Positions 42,661-50,939 of a stretch of 63,057 nt of DNA are shown here, piece by piece. Location of the stretch: positions 1 to 63,057 of the forward strand of contig JBBSWA010000012.1 in assembly GCA_038046485.1 (NCBI GenBank), read 5' to 3'. Under the pieces are notes generated by a model. That model had not been told where the DNA came from. It did not search any database and was given only the letters and a program-made list of their open reading frames with translations. Position numbers and translations under genes: made by a program. Every line of letters starts with the position of its first letter. The stretch's first letter is position 1. This DNA is from JBBSWA01 sp038046485. Its GTDB lineage: Archaea > Nanobdellota > Nanobdellia > Woesearchaeales > SM23-78.

Positions 42661-43494
42661 TTAAACCATAACCTTCTTGATTTTTCTGATCTTGAACTTG
42701 ATCTTTTGCTGCAAGTTGAGATCCGTCCAGGTTCCGGCAAATGGATATCCATAGAGTTTACCCATATTAACTAGCTTGGGGAAGAGGTCGCTTTCGAGCA
42801 TGGCAAATCCTTCTGGGACTAATTCTAAGACTTGAGGCTCTAAGATGTATAATCCTGCGTTGATTAAGTTGCTTGGAACGTTTGCTATGGTTGGCTTTTC
42901 CGTGAAGGACATGACCTGGTTACCGTTTAGTACGACTACGCCATATTCGGAAGGATCGGAAAGGGTTGTGATGGCCATTGTAGTTAGGCCGTTGTTTTCT
43001 GAGTGGAAGCGGTACATGTCGTTTAAATCAACGTCTTTAATCTCATCTCCATTCATCAAGATGAAGGTATCGTGAAGGAGGTTTTTCATTTGATGTAAGG
43101 GACCTGCAGTTCCTAAGGGTTGTTTTTCTTTTATGTATTGAATGTTTACTTCTAAGCGTTTTCCTTCTTCAAAGTATTTTTCAATGGAGGCACTATTGTC
43201 TCCAATTAATAAGTAGATGTCTTTGATGCCGTATTTTTTGAGGAGTTCGATGTTGTATTCTAGAATCGGTTTTTCTTTAAAGCGCATCATGCATTTAGGA
43301 ATGTTTTCGTTTCCTAGTTGTAAGCCTTTGCCACCTGCAAGAATCAACGCCTTCGTTGGTCGATGTGTGCCTAAGGCTTTGGTAATTAAAAGTTCTACAG
43401 CATGACTTCGATTCTTAATCTTACTTCCGTCGATGCTTTGATCGACTTTTTCCAGAAGATCCTTTTCAATGGTGAGTGTGACGCGTTCTTTCAT
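42661..43494 (-). CDS. Ribbon-helix-helix/nucleotidyltransferase fusion
   Basis: A 277-aa protein with an N-terminal RHH DNA-binding domain (ERVTLTIEKDLLEKVDQSID, then NRSHAVELLITKAL) fused to a sugar-nucleotide nucleotidyltransferase (ALILAGGKGLQLGNENIPKCM, LMNGDEIKDVDL, FTEKPTIANVPSNLINAGLYIL). The second part has the family's glycine loop and the metal Asp region, with GNE in place of the usual TRLxP bases, so activity may be altered. A TTG at 43506 opens the frame; TATA-like CTTTATAAATAC at 43517-43528 favours the ATG here. It might be a sugar-metabolite-sensing repressor. Confidence 0.82.
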   Translation of the reverse strand: MKERVTLTIEKDLLEKVDQSIDGSKIKNRSHAVELLITKALGTHRPTKALILAGGKGLQLGNENIPKCMMRFKEKPILEYNIELLKKYGIKDIYLLIGDNSASIEKYFEEGKRLEVNIQYIKEKQPLGTAGPLHQMKNLLHDTFILMNGDEIKDVDLNDMYRFHSENNGLTTMAITTLSDPSEYGVVVLNGNQVMSFTEKPTIANVPSNLINAGLYILEPQVLELVPEGFAMLESDLFPKLVNMGKLYGYPFAGTWTDLNLQQKIKFKIRKIKKVMV

Positions 43495-43605
43495 CAATCT
43501 TTGCAACTTCGAGTGTATTTATAAAGTTTTTGTTTTCGTATGAGGAAGTGTGACGAGCAAAAAAATTTATAAATCAAGTGGGTTTAGCCTGTAAAAGAGG
43601 GTTTC

Positions 43606-43680
43606 ATGTCTAAACATCACCGAACCAAAAATCGAAAAACCGGACGTACGCTGGAGACGAGCGAATACGAAAGTACCTAG
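43606..43680 (+). CDS. Very small basic protein (24 aa)
   Basis: A short frame encoding MSKHHRTKNRKTGRTLET with a seven-residue acidic tail. It is very basic at the N-terminus, unlike random sequence. A TATA-like AATTTATAAATC at 43564-43575 and a GAGGG ribosome-binding-like sequence about nine bases before the ATG support real expression. It lies between divergent and convergent genes and does not overlap any. It may be a small RNA-binding or ribosomal accessory protein; homologues would need checking. Confidence 0.45.
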   Translation: MSKHHRTKNRKTGRTLETSEYEST

Positions 43681-43684
43681 TGTT

Positions 43685-44944
43685 CTACTCTTGTAATTTA
43701 CCCATCAAACAGAAAGGCTTTACTGCCTTGATCTCTACTTTTACTCGCTTTCCAAACAAGTCTTTTTTACTTTCGATGACTACAGGGACATATGAGTCAT
43801 TCCTACCTATCCAAGCATCTTTGCCCTTTTCATCGATTAAGATTTCTCCCTTCCATCCCAACCATTCCTGGTTTAACTTTTCGCTCCACTTTCTAAATCG
43901 ATTGGCTAGGAGAAGAGTTCTGGGCTTTCCTAGGTTTGTGTTTTGCTTCATCCTGGCTGCTCGGGTATTTGGACGCGGATAAAACTTGGAGATGTTCACA
44001 ACTTTGATTTGGCATTCCTCAACTAAAGCCCAGGATTCTTCAAATTCTTCTTGGGTTTCGGATGGGAAGCCGCAGATGAGGTCTGTTCCTAAGGTTAAGT
44101 TTGGAATTGCTTTTTTGAATGCCTTTGCGATGTAGATGAACTGTTCCTTTGTGTATTCTCGGTTCATCAACTTTAGAATTCGGTTTGAACCCGACTGAAC
44201 TGGGATATGGATGAACTTGAATATATTTGGATGCTGGAAAACGGCAAGGAGGTTTTCTAGGTCGTTTAAGATGTGTTCTGGGTTGGTCATGCCTATTCGG
44301 ATACGGTAGTTGCCTTGTACTTTAGTGAGTTCTTTCAAGAGTTGGGAAAGACTGGTACCTTGGTCCAATCCATATGCCCCCGTATCTTCGGAGGTTAGCC
44401 AAAACTCTTGGACTCCTTCTCTTAAGGCGAGGCGAAATTGGGTTACGATTTCTTGAATGGGGTAAGAGGCTAAAGAACCCCTGCTTTGTTTGGTCTTGCA
44501 AAAGGTGCAACTGCCTAAGCAACCCGAGTTGATGGGGATGATGTCGATGAAGGGATTCTTACGAATCTTGGGTAGGTTTACTCTTGGAGAAATGATTCTT
44601 TCTAGCTTTCGAATGATCTGACCGTTTAAGGTGCCTTGCACAACTTCAGTTACGGATTCTAAGTTTGCAACGCCAACTGTGGAGAATTCTTGAAGTAAAG
44701 GGTTTTTTGGATCGGCTTGAGGAACACAACCAGCAATGACTTTTAATTTGTCTGTGCGCTTGAGATCGTTAAGAAAACGCTTTTCACTTCGGTCTTTTAC
44801 CGTACAGCTGTTGATCAACATCAAATCGGCATCTTGCTCTTCTTCAACTAAAGTGTGACCTGATTGCTTTAACAAGCCAGCCATGGTTTCTGAATCAGCT
44901 TGGTTATGCGCGCAGCCATAGGTTTTGATGAAGATTTTAGCCAT
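43685..44944 (-). CDS. tRNA methylthiotransferase (MtaB/CDKAL1 type)
   Basis: A 419-aa radical-SAM enzyme of the MiaB family that adds a methylthio group to t6A37 in tRNA. The UPF0004 domain carries Cys11, Cys47 and Cys73 for the auxiliary cluster. The radical SAM motif is C142-LGS-C146-TF-C149. A C-terminal TRAM-like domain (GWKGEILIDEKGKD..GRNDSYVPVV) binds tRNA. Features match archaeal e-MtaB rather than bacterial MiaB. Confidence 0.93.
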   Translation of the reverse strand: MAKIFIKTYGCAHNQADSETMAGLLKQSGHTLVEEEQDADLMLINSCTVKDRSEKRFLNDLKRTDKLKVIAGCVPQADPKNPLLQEFSTVGVANLESVTEVVQGTLNGQIIRKLERIISPRVNLPKIRKNPFIDIIPINSGCLGSCTFCKTKQSRGSLASYPIQEIVTQFRLALREGVQEFWLTSEDTGAYGLDQGTSLSQLLKELTKVQGNYRIRIGMTNPEHILNDLENLLAVFQHPNIFKFIHIPVQSGSNRILKLMNREYTKEQFIYIAKAFKKAIPNLTLGTDLICGFPSETQEEFEESWALVEECQIKVVNISKFYPRPNTRAARMKQNTNLGKPRTLLLANRFRKWSEKLNQEWLGWKGEILIDEKGKDAWIGRNDSYVPVVIESKKDLFGKRVKVEIKAVKPFCLMGKLQE

Positions 44945-45015
44945 GAACGGATGAGAATGGAGAAGGATTAAAAAGGTTGTGCTGAAATTTGTGTAAGTAG
45001 GTTGAAGCTAAGTGA

Positions 45016-45465
45016 TTAAGTGTTAATGGGTTTTGTTGGTGTAGTTATCCTATCGAAAAAGGAATCTATGATCCTTTTAGCGTCTTCTATTGTTTTATAT
45101 TCCGCTTTTGTGACACTTTGGCAGCCAGCAATCATGGCAGAGGGTTTTCTCCCTTCTTGTGCTCGATATAGGCAGAGAATTTTTTGGTTTCCTCTTTCTA
45201 CTGTGCGACCTATTTCATAGCCTACTCCTAGGCTGGGATTGGTTACTTCTGCTACGATCACATTGGATTGTGTGAGCCATTTTAGGTCTCTATTATGAAT
45301 GTGTTCATCTGTTAGACCATCTTCTCCTAAAATAGAAAGTTGACTGTCCCCGACATGTTCTGTAAGAACTTCACCATGTGTTCTTAAATGCTCAATTATT
45401 TGAAGATAGAGGGGAGCATCGCCTCTTCCTCCCCTGATAGAGCCTGCGAAATAAATTTTCATCAT
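45016..45465 (-). CDS. 2'-deoxynucleoside 5'-phosphate N-hydrolase (DNPH1/Rcl-like)
   Basis: A 149-aa enzyme of the nucleoside deoxyribosyltransferase superfamily, closest to DNPH1/Rcl. Landmarks are IYFAGSIRGGRGDAPLY at the N-terminus, VLTEHVGDSQL, HNRDLKWLTQSNVIVAEVTNPSLGVGYEIGRTV with the catalytic Glu, and KILCLYRAQEGRKPSAM. It hydrolyses deoxynucleoside monophosphates to free base and deoxyribose phosphate, part of nucleotide salvage or clearance of modified nucleotides. The second Met (45462) is equally likely as start. Confidence 0.88.
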   Translation of the reverse strand: MMKIYFAGSIRGGRGDAPLYLQIIEHLRTHGEVLTEHVGDSQLSILGEDGLTDEHIHNRDLKWLTQSNVIVAEVTNPSLGVGYEIGRTVERGNQKILCLYRAQEGRKPSAMIAGCQSVTKAEYKTIEDAKRIIDSFFDRITTPTKPINT

Positions 45466-45492
45466 TTTTCAGAATTCGGGTTGTATATAAAC

Positions 45493-47421
45493 CTATTCCT
45501 TGAAAAATTCCTCAATCGTCCGTTCGTACAATAGCGTTGTTCGCATCTTCCAGTCGGGGGGGAAGCAACGGTAGTAATTCGACCAAGTATAACGCTCATC
45601 GAGAAAGAGGATGATGCCCCGGTCGGTTTCGGAACGGATACATCTGCCGGCAGACTGGATGCACTTGTTGAAGGCGGGGAATAGGTAGCCGTAATCCCAG
45701 CCCTTCTTGAATTTCTTATCGAAATAATCGATTAAGGCCTTGGTTTCCAAGTCCGGCTTTTGAAGTGGAAGGCCCACGATCACGACGCATTTCAATAGAT
45801 CACCTGGCAAGTCAATGCCTTCACCAAAACTACCTGAGATGACTCCTAAAAGCACTGCTCCGATTTTGTGATAGGATTTGAAACGCTCGAGCAAGCCATG
45901 CTTTTGCTCTTCGGTCATGTTGGGAAACTCGCTAAAGGTGGTTTTGTTGCAGGCTGTACTGAAATATCGATATACTGAATCTTTTAGTTGATAACTCGGA
46001 AAGAAGATGGCGGAGTTGCCGGGCACCTTGTTTACGACTTGGCCTAAGATCTTTGCCATTTCCATGTATTGAGCTTCACTGCGCTGGGTGAACTTTGTGG
46101 ATGTCTTTGGAATGATTATATTTAGGCGGTTTTCCTGCGGGAAGGGACTTTCAAATGTTTCTTCTTCTGCATCCACACCCAATACTTCTTTGTACATGCT
46201 GGTAGGAGTGAGTGTTCCGGACATGAGCACATTGGCATAGGTCCTATTTAAGACTGGAGCTGCAATGAGGCTGGGGTCCAGGCAGCGATAACTTAAGGTC
46301 CATTGCTCTCCTCGTGAACCCTGCTTTTTGCTGAAGATGCGCGTAAAACCTGCATCTTCTCCTCGCCAAGCTTCTAAAAAACTGGCTACGGAGCCGATGA
46401 AGGATTGTTTTTGATCTTCTCGAATCTGATCCCCAATTTGAGTTAAGATTTCCATGATGTGCTCGTAATCTCCCACGGCTTGCATTTTTTCTAAGAAATC
46501 CTCTTTTTGAATGTACTTTTCTTCTTCCCGATCTTCTGCGTAGCCTTCAAAGATGCGCAGCATTTTTACCATCCATGTTTCTACTTCGTCATAGCCGAGT
46601 TTCTTTGCTTCTAAGGAGGCACGGCTTAATACGAAGCTAGTTAAGTAAGATGAACTTAGATCTTTAAGACGATTGGGAAGATTGTGGGCTTCGTCGATGA
46701 CCAAGATGCAGTTTTCCAACTCTTTTTCGATCTTCTTGAAGAAGGCTTCACGGATTTTGGGGTGAAACGCGTAATAATAATCCCCAATGATGACATGCGC
46801 TTCTTTTGCTGCGAGTACTGATATTTCATACGGACATAACTTGCAGGCGGATGCCTTTTCCATTAATACAGTGTTGCTGATCGGACCTATGCGTTTTATT
46901 TCTGTTATTAATGCACCTGTTTCTGAACTCCACTTCTCGCCTTTTTTTAGGTTCGTATAGAATTCGCATAGTTCATCTTCTTTCATTTTTCGGCAATACT
47001 CGTTGAAATCATTCGTGTGAAGCTTGGATACATTGGGTTGTAAGCACATGAATTTCTTGCCGATAATGCTGGAGACGTTTAGATTTAACTGGTGTTTCTC
47101 TTTTAGCGTTTTTAATGTTTCCAAGGCAATGGAATGCTGCGTGTGCCTGGAGGTGAGAAACAAAATGGTGAGCTTTTTTTCCAAGGCAACGGTCACGGCA
47201 GGACCCAGGCTTGCTGCAGTTTTTCCAAGACCTGTGGGGGCGTGAACAATTAAACTCTTACGAAGCAATAAAGATTCGTAGATTCTTTTCACCAAGCGGT
47301 CCTGGACTGCGCGCATGTCGGAGTGGGGAAAAAGGATGCTTTGAGGGGGCATACTCGACGGGATGGACAGGTGGTTTAAAGCTTTTTTGATAGAGAAGAT
47401 GAGGGGGGATGCTTTAAGCAT
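45493..47421 (-). CDS. XPD/Rad3-like superfamily 2 DNA helicase with Fe-S domain
   Basis: A 642-aa helicase. Motif I is HAPTGLGKTAA, the DEAH box LVIDEAHNLPN is present, and the C-terminal motifs are SGSFGEGIDLPG and QSAGRCIRSETDRG. Four Cys between motifs I and II (KFMCLQP, EYCRKMKEDELC, ACKLC) match the XPD 4Fe-4S cluster. It unwinds DNA 5'-3' in repair. The N-terminus has alternatives: ATG at 47421 overlaps the dehydrogenase stop, while ATG at 47352 (MPPQSILFPHSDMR) fits better with homologues that begin LFPHxxxRxxQ and has a TATA-like CTTTAAAC 27 bp upstream. Confidence 0.9.
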   Translation of the reverse strand: MLKASPLIFSIKKALNHLSIPSSMPPQSILFPHSDMRAVQDRLVKRIYESLLLRKSLIVHAPTGLGKTAASLGPAVTVALEKKLTILFLTSRHTQHSIALETLKTLKEKHQLNLNVSSIIGKKFMCLQPNVSKLHTNDFNEYCRKMKEDELCEFYTNLKKGEKWSSETGALITEIKRIGPISNTVLMEKASACKLCPYEISVLAAKEAHVIIGDYYYAFHPKIREAFFKKIEKELENCILVIDEAHNLPNRLKDLSSSYLTSFVLSRASLEAKKLGYDEVETWMVKMLRIFEGYAEDREEEKYIQKEDFLEKMQAVGDYEHIMEILTQIGDQIREDQKQSFIGSVASFLEAWRGEDAGFTRIFSKKQGSRGEQWTLSYRCLDPSLIAAPVLNRTYANVLMSGTLTPTSMYKEVLGVDAEEETFESPFPQENRLNIIIPKTSTKFTQRSEAQYMEMAKILGQVVNKVPGNSAIFFPSYQLKDSVYRYFSTACNKTTFSEFPNMTEEQKHGLLERFKSYHKIGAVLLGVISGSFGEGIDLPGDLLKCVVIVGLPLQKPDLETKALIDYFDKKFKKGWDYGYLFPAFNKCIQSAGRCIRSETDRGIILFLDERYTWSNYYRCFPPDWKMRTTLLYERTIEEFFKE

Positions 47422-48361
47422 TAACTTGATGAGTGGGTTTTCCTTTTAGAAACTGTTCGATGTTGTCGATAAATATTTTTTGCTTAGCCATTCTCGCTTC
47501 ATTAGATATATATCCAATTGGAGGATAAATGATGCAATTTTTGTACTTGGAAAGCTGACCTAAATCTTCTTTAGACATTTCATCCGGATGATCAAAAATG
47601 AAAGTAATATCTCCTTTTGCTAATCGTTCGCTTAAGGCTTTTATGTCGATCAATTCCATCGGGCAGGTGTTTATGACAACGGCTCCTTTCTTGATCTTTT
47701 GAATTCTCTGTTTGTTCAGAAAAAGATCGGTGTCTTTTGTTCGTACCAAGTGCAGCGATAGGAAATCGCTCGAGGAGATGGTTGTTTCTGGGTTTTCGTA
47801 TTTAATGCCTTTTTGTTCATAGTTCTTTTTTCTGCTTCGCGACCAATATTGAACTTTAGCGCCAAATCCTAAGGCAAGCTCAGCCACTCGACTTCCGATG
47901 TTTCCAAGACCTAGTACTCCAAAAGTTTTATCTTTTATTTCACAGGCTGAAAATCCTGCTTCTGAATAGTTGCCTTCTTTTGCTTGTCTTTTGGCCTTTT
48001 CTAACTCTCGGATGTGCTCTAAAATCATGCCTATAACAAATTCTGCGACCGACTCTGTACTGTAACCTGGAATGTTGCAGACTATAATGCCTTTCTTTTT
48101 AGCATAATCAGTGTCAACTTGTCCATATCCTGTTGCGAAGACTCCGATGTATTTCAAATGGGGAGCATGATCCATCCACTCTTTATTTATAGGGTTGAAT
48201 TTAGACAATAAACAGTCTGTGTCAGCTAACTCTTTTTGAATATTTGGACTGTCTTTTGGAACGTAGATTCTTTTGTTAGAGAGTAAATCTAGCCTTTTTA
48301 GATAAAATGCATCTAGTTGGGATTCTTCAAAACCGGTTATGAGAATCTTCTTGAACTTCAT
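47414..48361 (-). CDS. D-2-hydroxyacid dehydrogenase-fold protein, catalytic residues replaced
   Basis: A 315-aa protein with the fold of D-isomer-specific 2-hydroxyacid dehydrogenases, including GVLGLGNIGSRVAEL for NAD(P). In active enzymes an Arg lies in NxARGxxVD, a Glu in DVFExEP and a His in PHIxxxT. Here the aligned segments are NTCPMELID, FIFDHPDEM and YPPIGYISNEA, so Arg and His are Pro and the Glu is changed. It is probably not a normal dehydrogenase. TTG at 48370 is possible; TATA-like GAATTTATATAATTC at 48383-48397 puts the start at ATG 48361. Confidence 0.82.
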   Translation of the reverse strand: MKFKKILITGFEESQLDAFYLKRLDLLSNKRIYVPKDSPNIQKELADTDCLLSKFNPINKEWMDHAPHLKYIGVFATGYGQVDTDYAKKKGIIVCNIPGYSTESVAEFVIGMILEHIRELEKAKRQAKEGNYSEAGFSACEIKDKTFGVLGLGNIGSRVAELALGFGAKVQYWSRSRKKNYEQKGIKYENPETTISSSDFLSLHLVRTKDTDLFLNKQRIQKIKKGAVVINTCPMELIDIKALSERLAKGDITFIFDHPDEMSKEDLGQLSKYKNCIIYPPIGYISNEARMAKQKIFIDNIEQFLKGKPTHQVNA

Positions 48362-48472
48362 GAGATTCAAATAGAATCGAACGAATTATATAAATTCACC
48401 TATGTTAGGTTATAGTGTAAAGCCTTCGAAATAGAAAACTATATAAAGGATAAGGTACAATAATGTATTTTA

Positions 48473-48488
48473 GTATACACTTGTGTAT
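48473..48488. promoter_or_regulatory. Palindromic operator-like site
   Basis: TATACACTTGTGTATA is a perfect inverted repeat (7-bp arms, 2-bp spacer) just before the ATG of the signal-peptide protein at 48501 and 30 bp downstream of a TATATAAA box at 48440-48447. It covers the predicted transcription start, as a repressor site would. Confidence 0.5.
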
Positions 48489-48500
48489 ATTGATGAAAAG

Positions 48501-49424
48501 ATGGTGAGTACAACCCTATTGCCCAAGATCTTCTTTGCTCTATTTAGCCTCCTCTTCCTATTTGCCACGGTTCAAGTGGCCCTTGCAAGCTCGCAAATTC
48601 AAGTACAGGCCTTTTTTGATTCTCCTAGCTCTTCTCTTGCCAGCATCCAAGTTGTGACCCCTGAAGCGGCCATCTGCAAGTATGACCTGATTCCTCAAGA
48701 GTATTCTAAAATGATCAAGACCTTTGAACAAACAGGTGATCAAGAACATGAACAACGGGTCGTGATTCGAGAAACCACGAGGGTTCATATCAGTTGTGCT
48801 AATTTGCATGGCGAAGTTTATGAAGCTACAAGCATTCAACTCCATGCCCCCCTTCCACCTAAAAATATCATTACAGGAGAAGTGGTAAGCAGTTCTTCTA
48901 ACTCAAACAGTTTCTTATATTTGGTAGGCCTTGTTTGCATCACCACTCTTCTTGGTTATACGGTGATGAGAAAACCCAGTGCCTGTGTTGAGAAAGCTTA
49001 CAAAACCCTTCCCCACTATCAAGCTGTACATACCAAAACCCAGTTACCCACGTTATCTACTACCCTTGTCCAGAACTTGCTTCACCAAGCCCACAAAGAA
49101 ATTGACACTCAACACTTCCAAGAAAGCCTAACTAAATACAAATATGTTCTCCACTTGCTAGACACCCACCAATTGGAAAACCCTCAATCTGCAAGCACTA
49201 TGAATCCACAAATTCAAACGCTCTACTACAAACTTAACCTTTATAATCAACTCCTCTGGGCTCATAAACACTGGACGCGCAACAGTCAAGCGCCTTTACG
49301 ACAAACCCTTGGTCAAATTCAAAAAACCTATAACACCCTTCGGCAAAACAAGCCCAGCTCTTTATTGAACAATGCCTACAAGTCCTATGCTTTCTACGAG
49401 AAGTACCTTAAGCATACTAAGTAA
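48501..49424 (+). CDS. Signal-peptide membrane protein with helical cytosolic part
   Basis: A 307-aa protein with a signal peptide (LPKIFFALFSLLFLFATVQVALA), an outer domain of about 115 residues with paired Cys, the short ITGEVVSSSS linker and one transmembrane helix (FLYLVGLVCITTLLGYTVM). A helical cytosolic tail follows whose KYKYVLHLLDTH..QTLYYKLNLYNQLL pattern resembles the helical repeat of the pilus-operon protein. The GTG at 48483 is an alternative start; this ATG gives the better signal peptide. It heads a cluster of membrane/coiled-coil genes. Confidence 0.72.
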   Translation: MVSTTLLPKIFFALFSLLFLFATVQVALASSQIQVQAFFDSPSSSLASIQVVTPEAAICKYDLIPQEYSKMIKTFEQTGDQEHEQRVVIRETTRVHISCANLHGEVYEATSIQLHAPLPPKNIITGEVVSSSSNSNSFLYLVGLVCITTLLGYTVMRKPSACVEKAYKTLPHYQAVHTKTQLPTLSTTLVQNLLHQAHKEIDTQHFQESLTKYKYVLHLLDTHQLENPQSASTMNPQIQTLYYKLNLYNQLLWAHKHWTRNSQAPLRQTLGQIQKTYNTLRQNKPSSLLNNAYKSYAFYEKYLKHTK

Positions 49425-49493
49425 TGAAACAGCACACTAAATAAGAAAACTATATAAAACGCAAGATGGATGGATACCTAAAGAGGTGAGTGA

Positions 49494-49724
49494 TTGTCCA
49501 CATTTCAAGCATACCCATTAAATAGTGCTTTTATGGCCGTTAGCATTCTTGGTTTTCTCTTCGCTTCTGTTTACTTGCTTCATCGAAGCCCCACTTGGGC
49601 TTTTACCTTGTGCCTCTTTTTTATTTTCATGTTCATATCCTCCATGATCAGCATGGCCCGTGCGGATGCCGGAAAAGAAGATGATCTTCGTCCTCTTGCA
49701 TTCCATACACGGCCCCCTCGCTAG
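49494..49724 (+). CDS. Small two-helix membrane protein
   Basis: A 76-aa protein with two hydrophobic helices (FMAVSILGFLFASVYLLH and WAFTLCLFFIFMFISSMISM) and a charged C-terminal tail. It starts at TTG, supported by a ribosome-binding-like GAGGTGAG four bases upstream and TATA-like ACTATATAAAAC at 49449-49459. No family is recognised. It is followed ten bases later by a coiled-coil gene, so it is likely co-expressed with it. Confidence 0.6.
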   Translation: MSTFQAYPLNSAFMAVSILGFLFASVYLLHRSPTWAFTLCLFFIFMFISSMISMARADAGKEDDLRPLAFHTRPPR

Positions 49725-49734
49725 CTTTCTACTT

Positions 49735-50073
49735 ATGACTCCCTCCCTCCCTAAAACCTCTTTGGTGACTTTGCTTCTGCAAGAAATTGAAGTCACTCGG
49801 CTTCTTCTTGAAACCATGCACACCCAAAAATCCAATAAAAAAACAGATCCTCAAAAAGCAAAAACCGAACTGAACGAACGAGTAGGAGCTCTTGAGAGGT
49901 ACAAGGCTGAATTGTATGCCTCCCTCTCCAATTTAGACTATGAATACCACCAAGGAAACTTGCCTTATGATAAGTATAAAACCCAGATGGCATGCCTGTT
50001 GAAAAACAAACCCATTGAACACTATATATTAAAGATTGATCACCTGCTTCGAAGCTGTACGGAGGTTGCATGA
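49735..50073 (+). CDS. Small coiled-coil protein with C-terminal motif shared with next gene
   Basis: A 112-aa protein. The N-terminal half is a helix (SLVTLLLQEIEVTRLLLETM), then a Lys-rich linker. The C-terminal half reads ALERYKAELYASLSNLDYEYHQGNLPYDKYKTQM, with the same spacing as LEREKARIYHEVAFLDEDYRKGILTETEF in the next gene. The open frame extends to 49660 but would overlap the preceding membrane gene; this Met fits the gap. It overlaps the next gene by four bases (ATGA). Confidence 0.6.
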   Translation: MTPSLPKTSLVTLLLQEIEVTRLLLETMHTQKSNKKTDPQKAKTELNERVGALERYKAELYASLSNLDYEYHQGNLPYDKYKTQMACLLKNKPIEHYILKIDHLLRSCTEVA

Positions 50074-50726
50074 ATTTCCTTAAAATATTTGGAGTGGTCT
50101 TGCTTGTTTTTCTTATCCTTGGAGGGGGGCTGGTTAGCTTCTTAGCCTGGGATACGGGCTCTTCTGATTCAGTTGTTTTTTCCATTGCTTTCCTTAAAAA
50201 TATCTTTAAAGACCCTCTTCAAGCAGTTTTATTTGTTATCATGGTTCTCTTAGTTATTCTCTTTCTTGTATTCCTCTTCACCCACTCCAACAATGAAGAG
50301 GAACCGGAAGAGCTTCTTGAACAGCTCCATCCAATTCATATTCATCCTACTGACTATGTAGATGAGGATGAAGAGAAGCTTCAAGTTACTTATCCCACCC
50401 TTAATTTTGAAAGCGAGCAGCCCTCCATTGAAGCCATCCATGAAAAGATCGCTTCTACACCCAATGAACCTGAGTTCAAAAGGTTCCTTAAAAACACTGT
50501 TCTTGAACTTGAACGGGAAAAGGCGCGTATCTACCATGAAGTTGCCTTCCTGGATGAAGACTATCGAAAAGGCATCCTTACCGAGACGGAGTTCTTAACC
50601 GGTATTCAGCTTATTCTTGAAGATAAAGGCCTTGAAGAGACCATTGAAGAAAAAGACCGCCAGATTGAAGAGTGCAAAACAAGGCTTGCTGAGATCGGCA
50701 TTTCCAAGAAGAAAAAACAAGAATAA
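50070..50726 (+). CDS. Membrane protein with SHOCT-like coiled-coil tail
   Basis: A 218-aa protein with two transmembrane helices (FLKIFGVVLLVFLILGGGLV and PLQAVLFVIMVLLVILFLVF), an acidic linker and a coiled-coil tail. The tail has an LDEDYRKGILTETEF motif like short C-terminal SHOCT elements (LxxLxxxGxIxxEEF). It overlaps the preceding gene by four bases and ends two bases before the hairpin-rich stretch at 50728. These three small membrane genes look like one functional set, role unknown. Confidence 0.65.
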   Translation: MNFLKIFGVVLLVFLILGGGLVSFLAWDTGSSDSVVFSIAFLKNIFKDPLQAVLFVIMVLLVILFLVFLFTHSNNEEEPEELLEQLHPIHIHPTDYVDEDEEKLQVTYPTLNFESEQPSIEAIHEKIASTPNEPEFKRFLKNTVLELEREKARIYHEVAFLDEDYRKGILTETEFLTGIQLILEDKGLEETIEEKDRQIEECKTRLAEIGISKKKKQE

Positions 50727-50727
50727 T

Positions 50728-50862
50728 CAAGGATGTCAATAATAGATGAAGATAGTTTCCATCCTTGTATCCTCGAAACAAAGTTTCGGGACCCAGCAAG
50801 CTCGACTTGCTGTGGTTCTAATAAAGGACATATTTCCCTTAAAATCAAGGTCCTTTATTAGA
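50728..50862 (+). ncRNA. Candidate structured 3'-UTR or RNA with four stem-loops
   Basis: Four stems in 135 bases: CAAGGATG/CATCCTTG (50728-50767), CTCGAAAC/GTTTCGGG with one U.G (50772-50790, loop AAA), CAGCAAG/CTTGCTG (50794-50812) and a 13-bp TCTAATAAAGGAC/GTCCTTTATTAGA (50817-50862). The U.G pair is a mismatch on the other strand, favouring plus. It begins two bases after the membrane-protein stop, so it could be its 3' end or a separate small RNA. It is bounded downstream by a TATA-like box at 50909-50917. Confidence 0.5.
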
Positions 50863-50939
50863 AAAAAAAGAACCTTCTACAGCTTAGAGGACACTTCTTA
50901 GAGGATACATTTATAAGTATGTATTTCTCCCTTCCTTTT

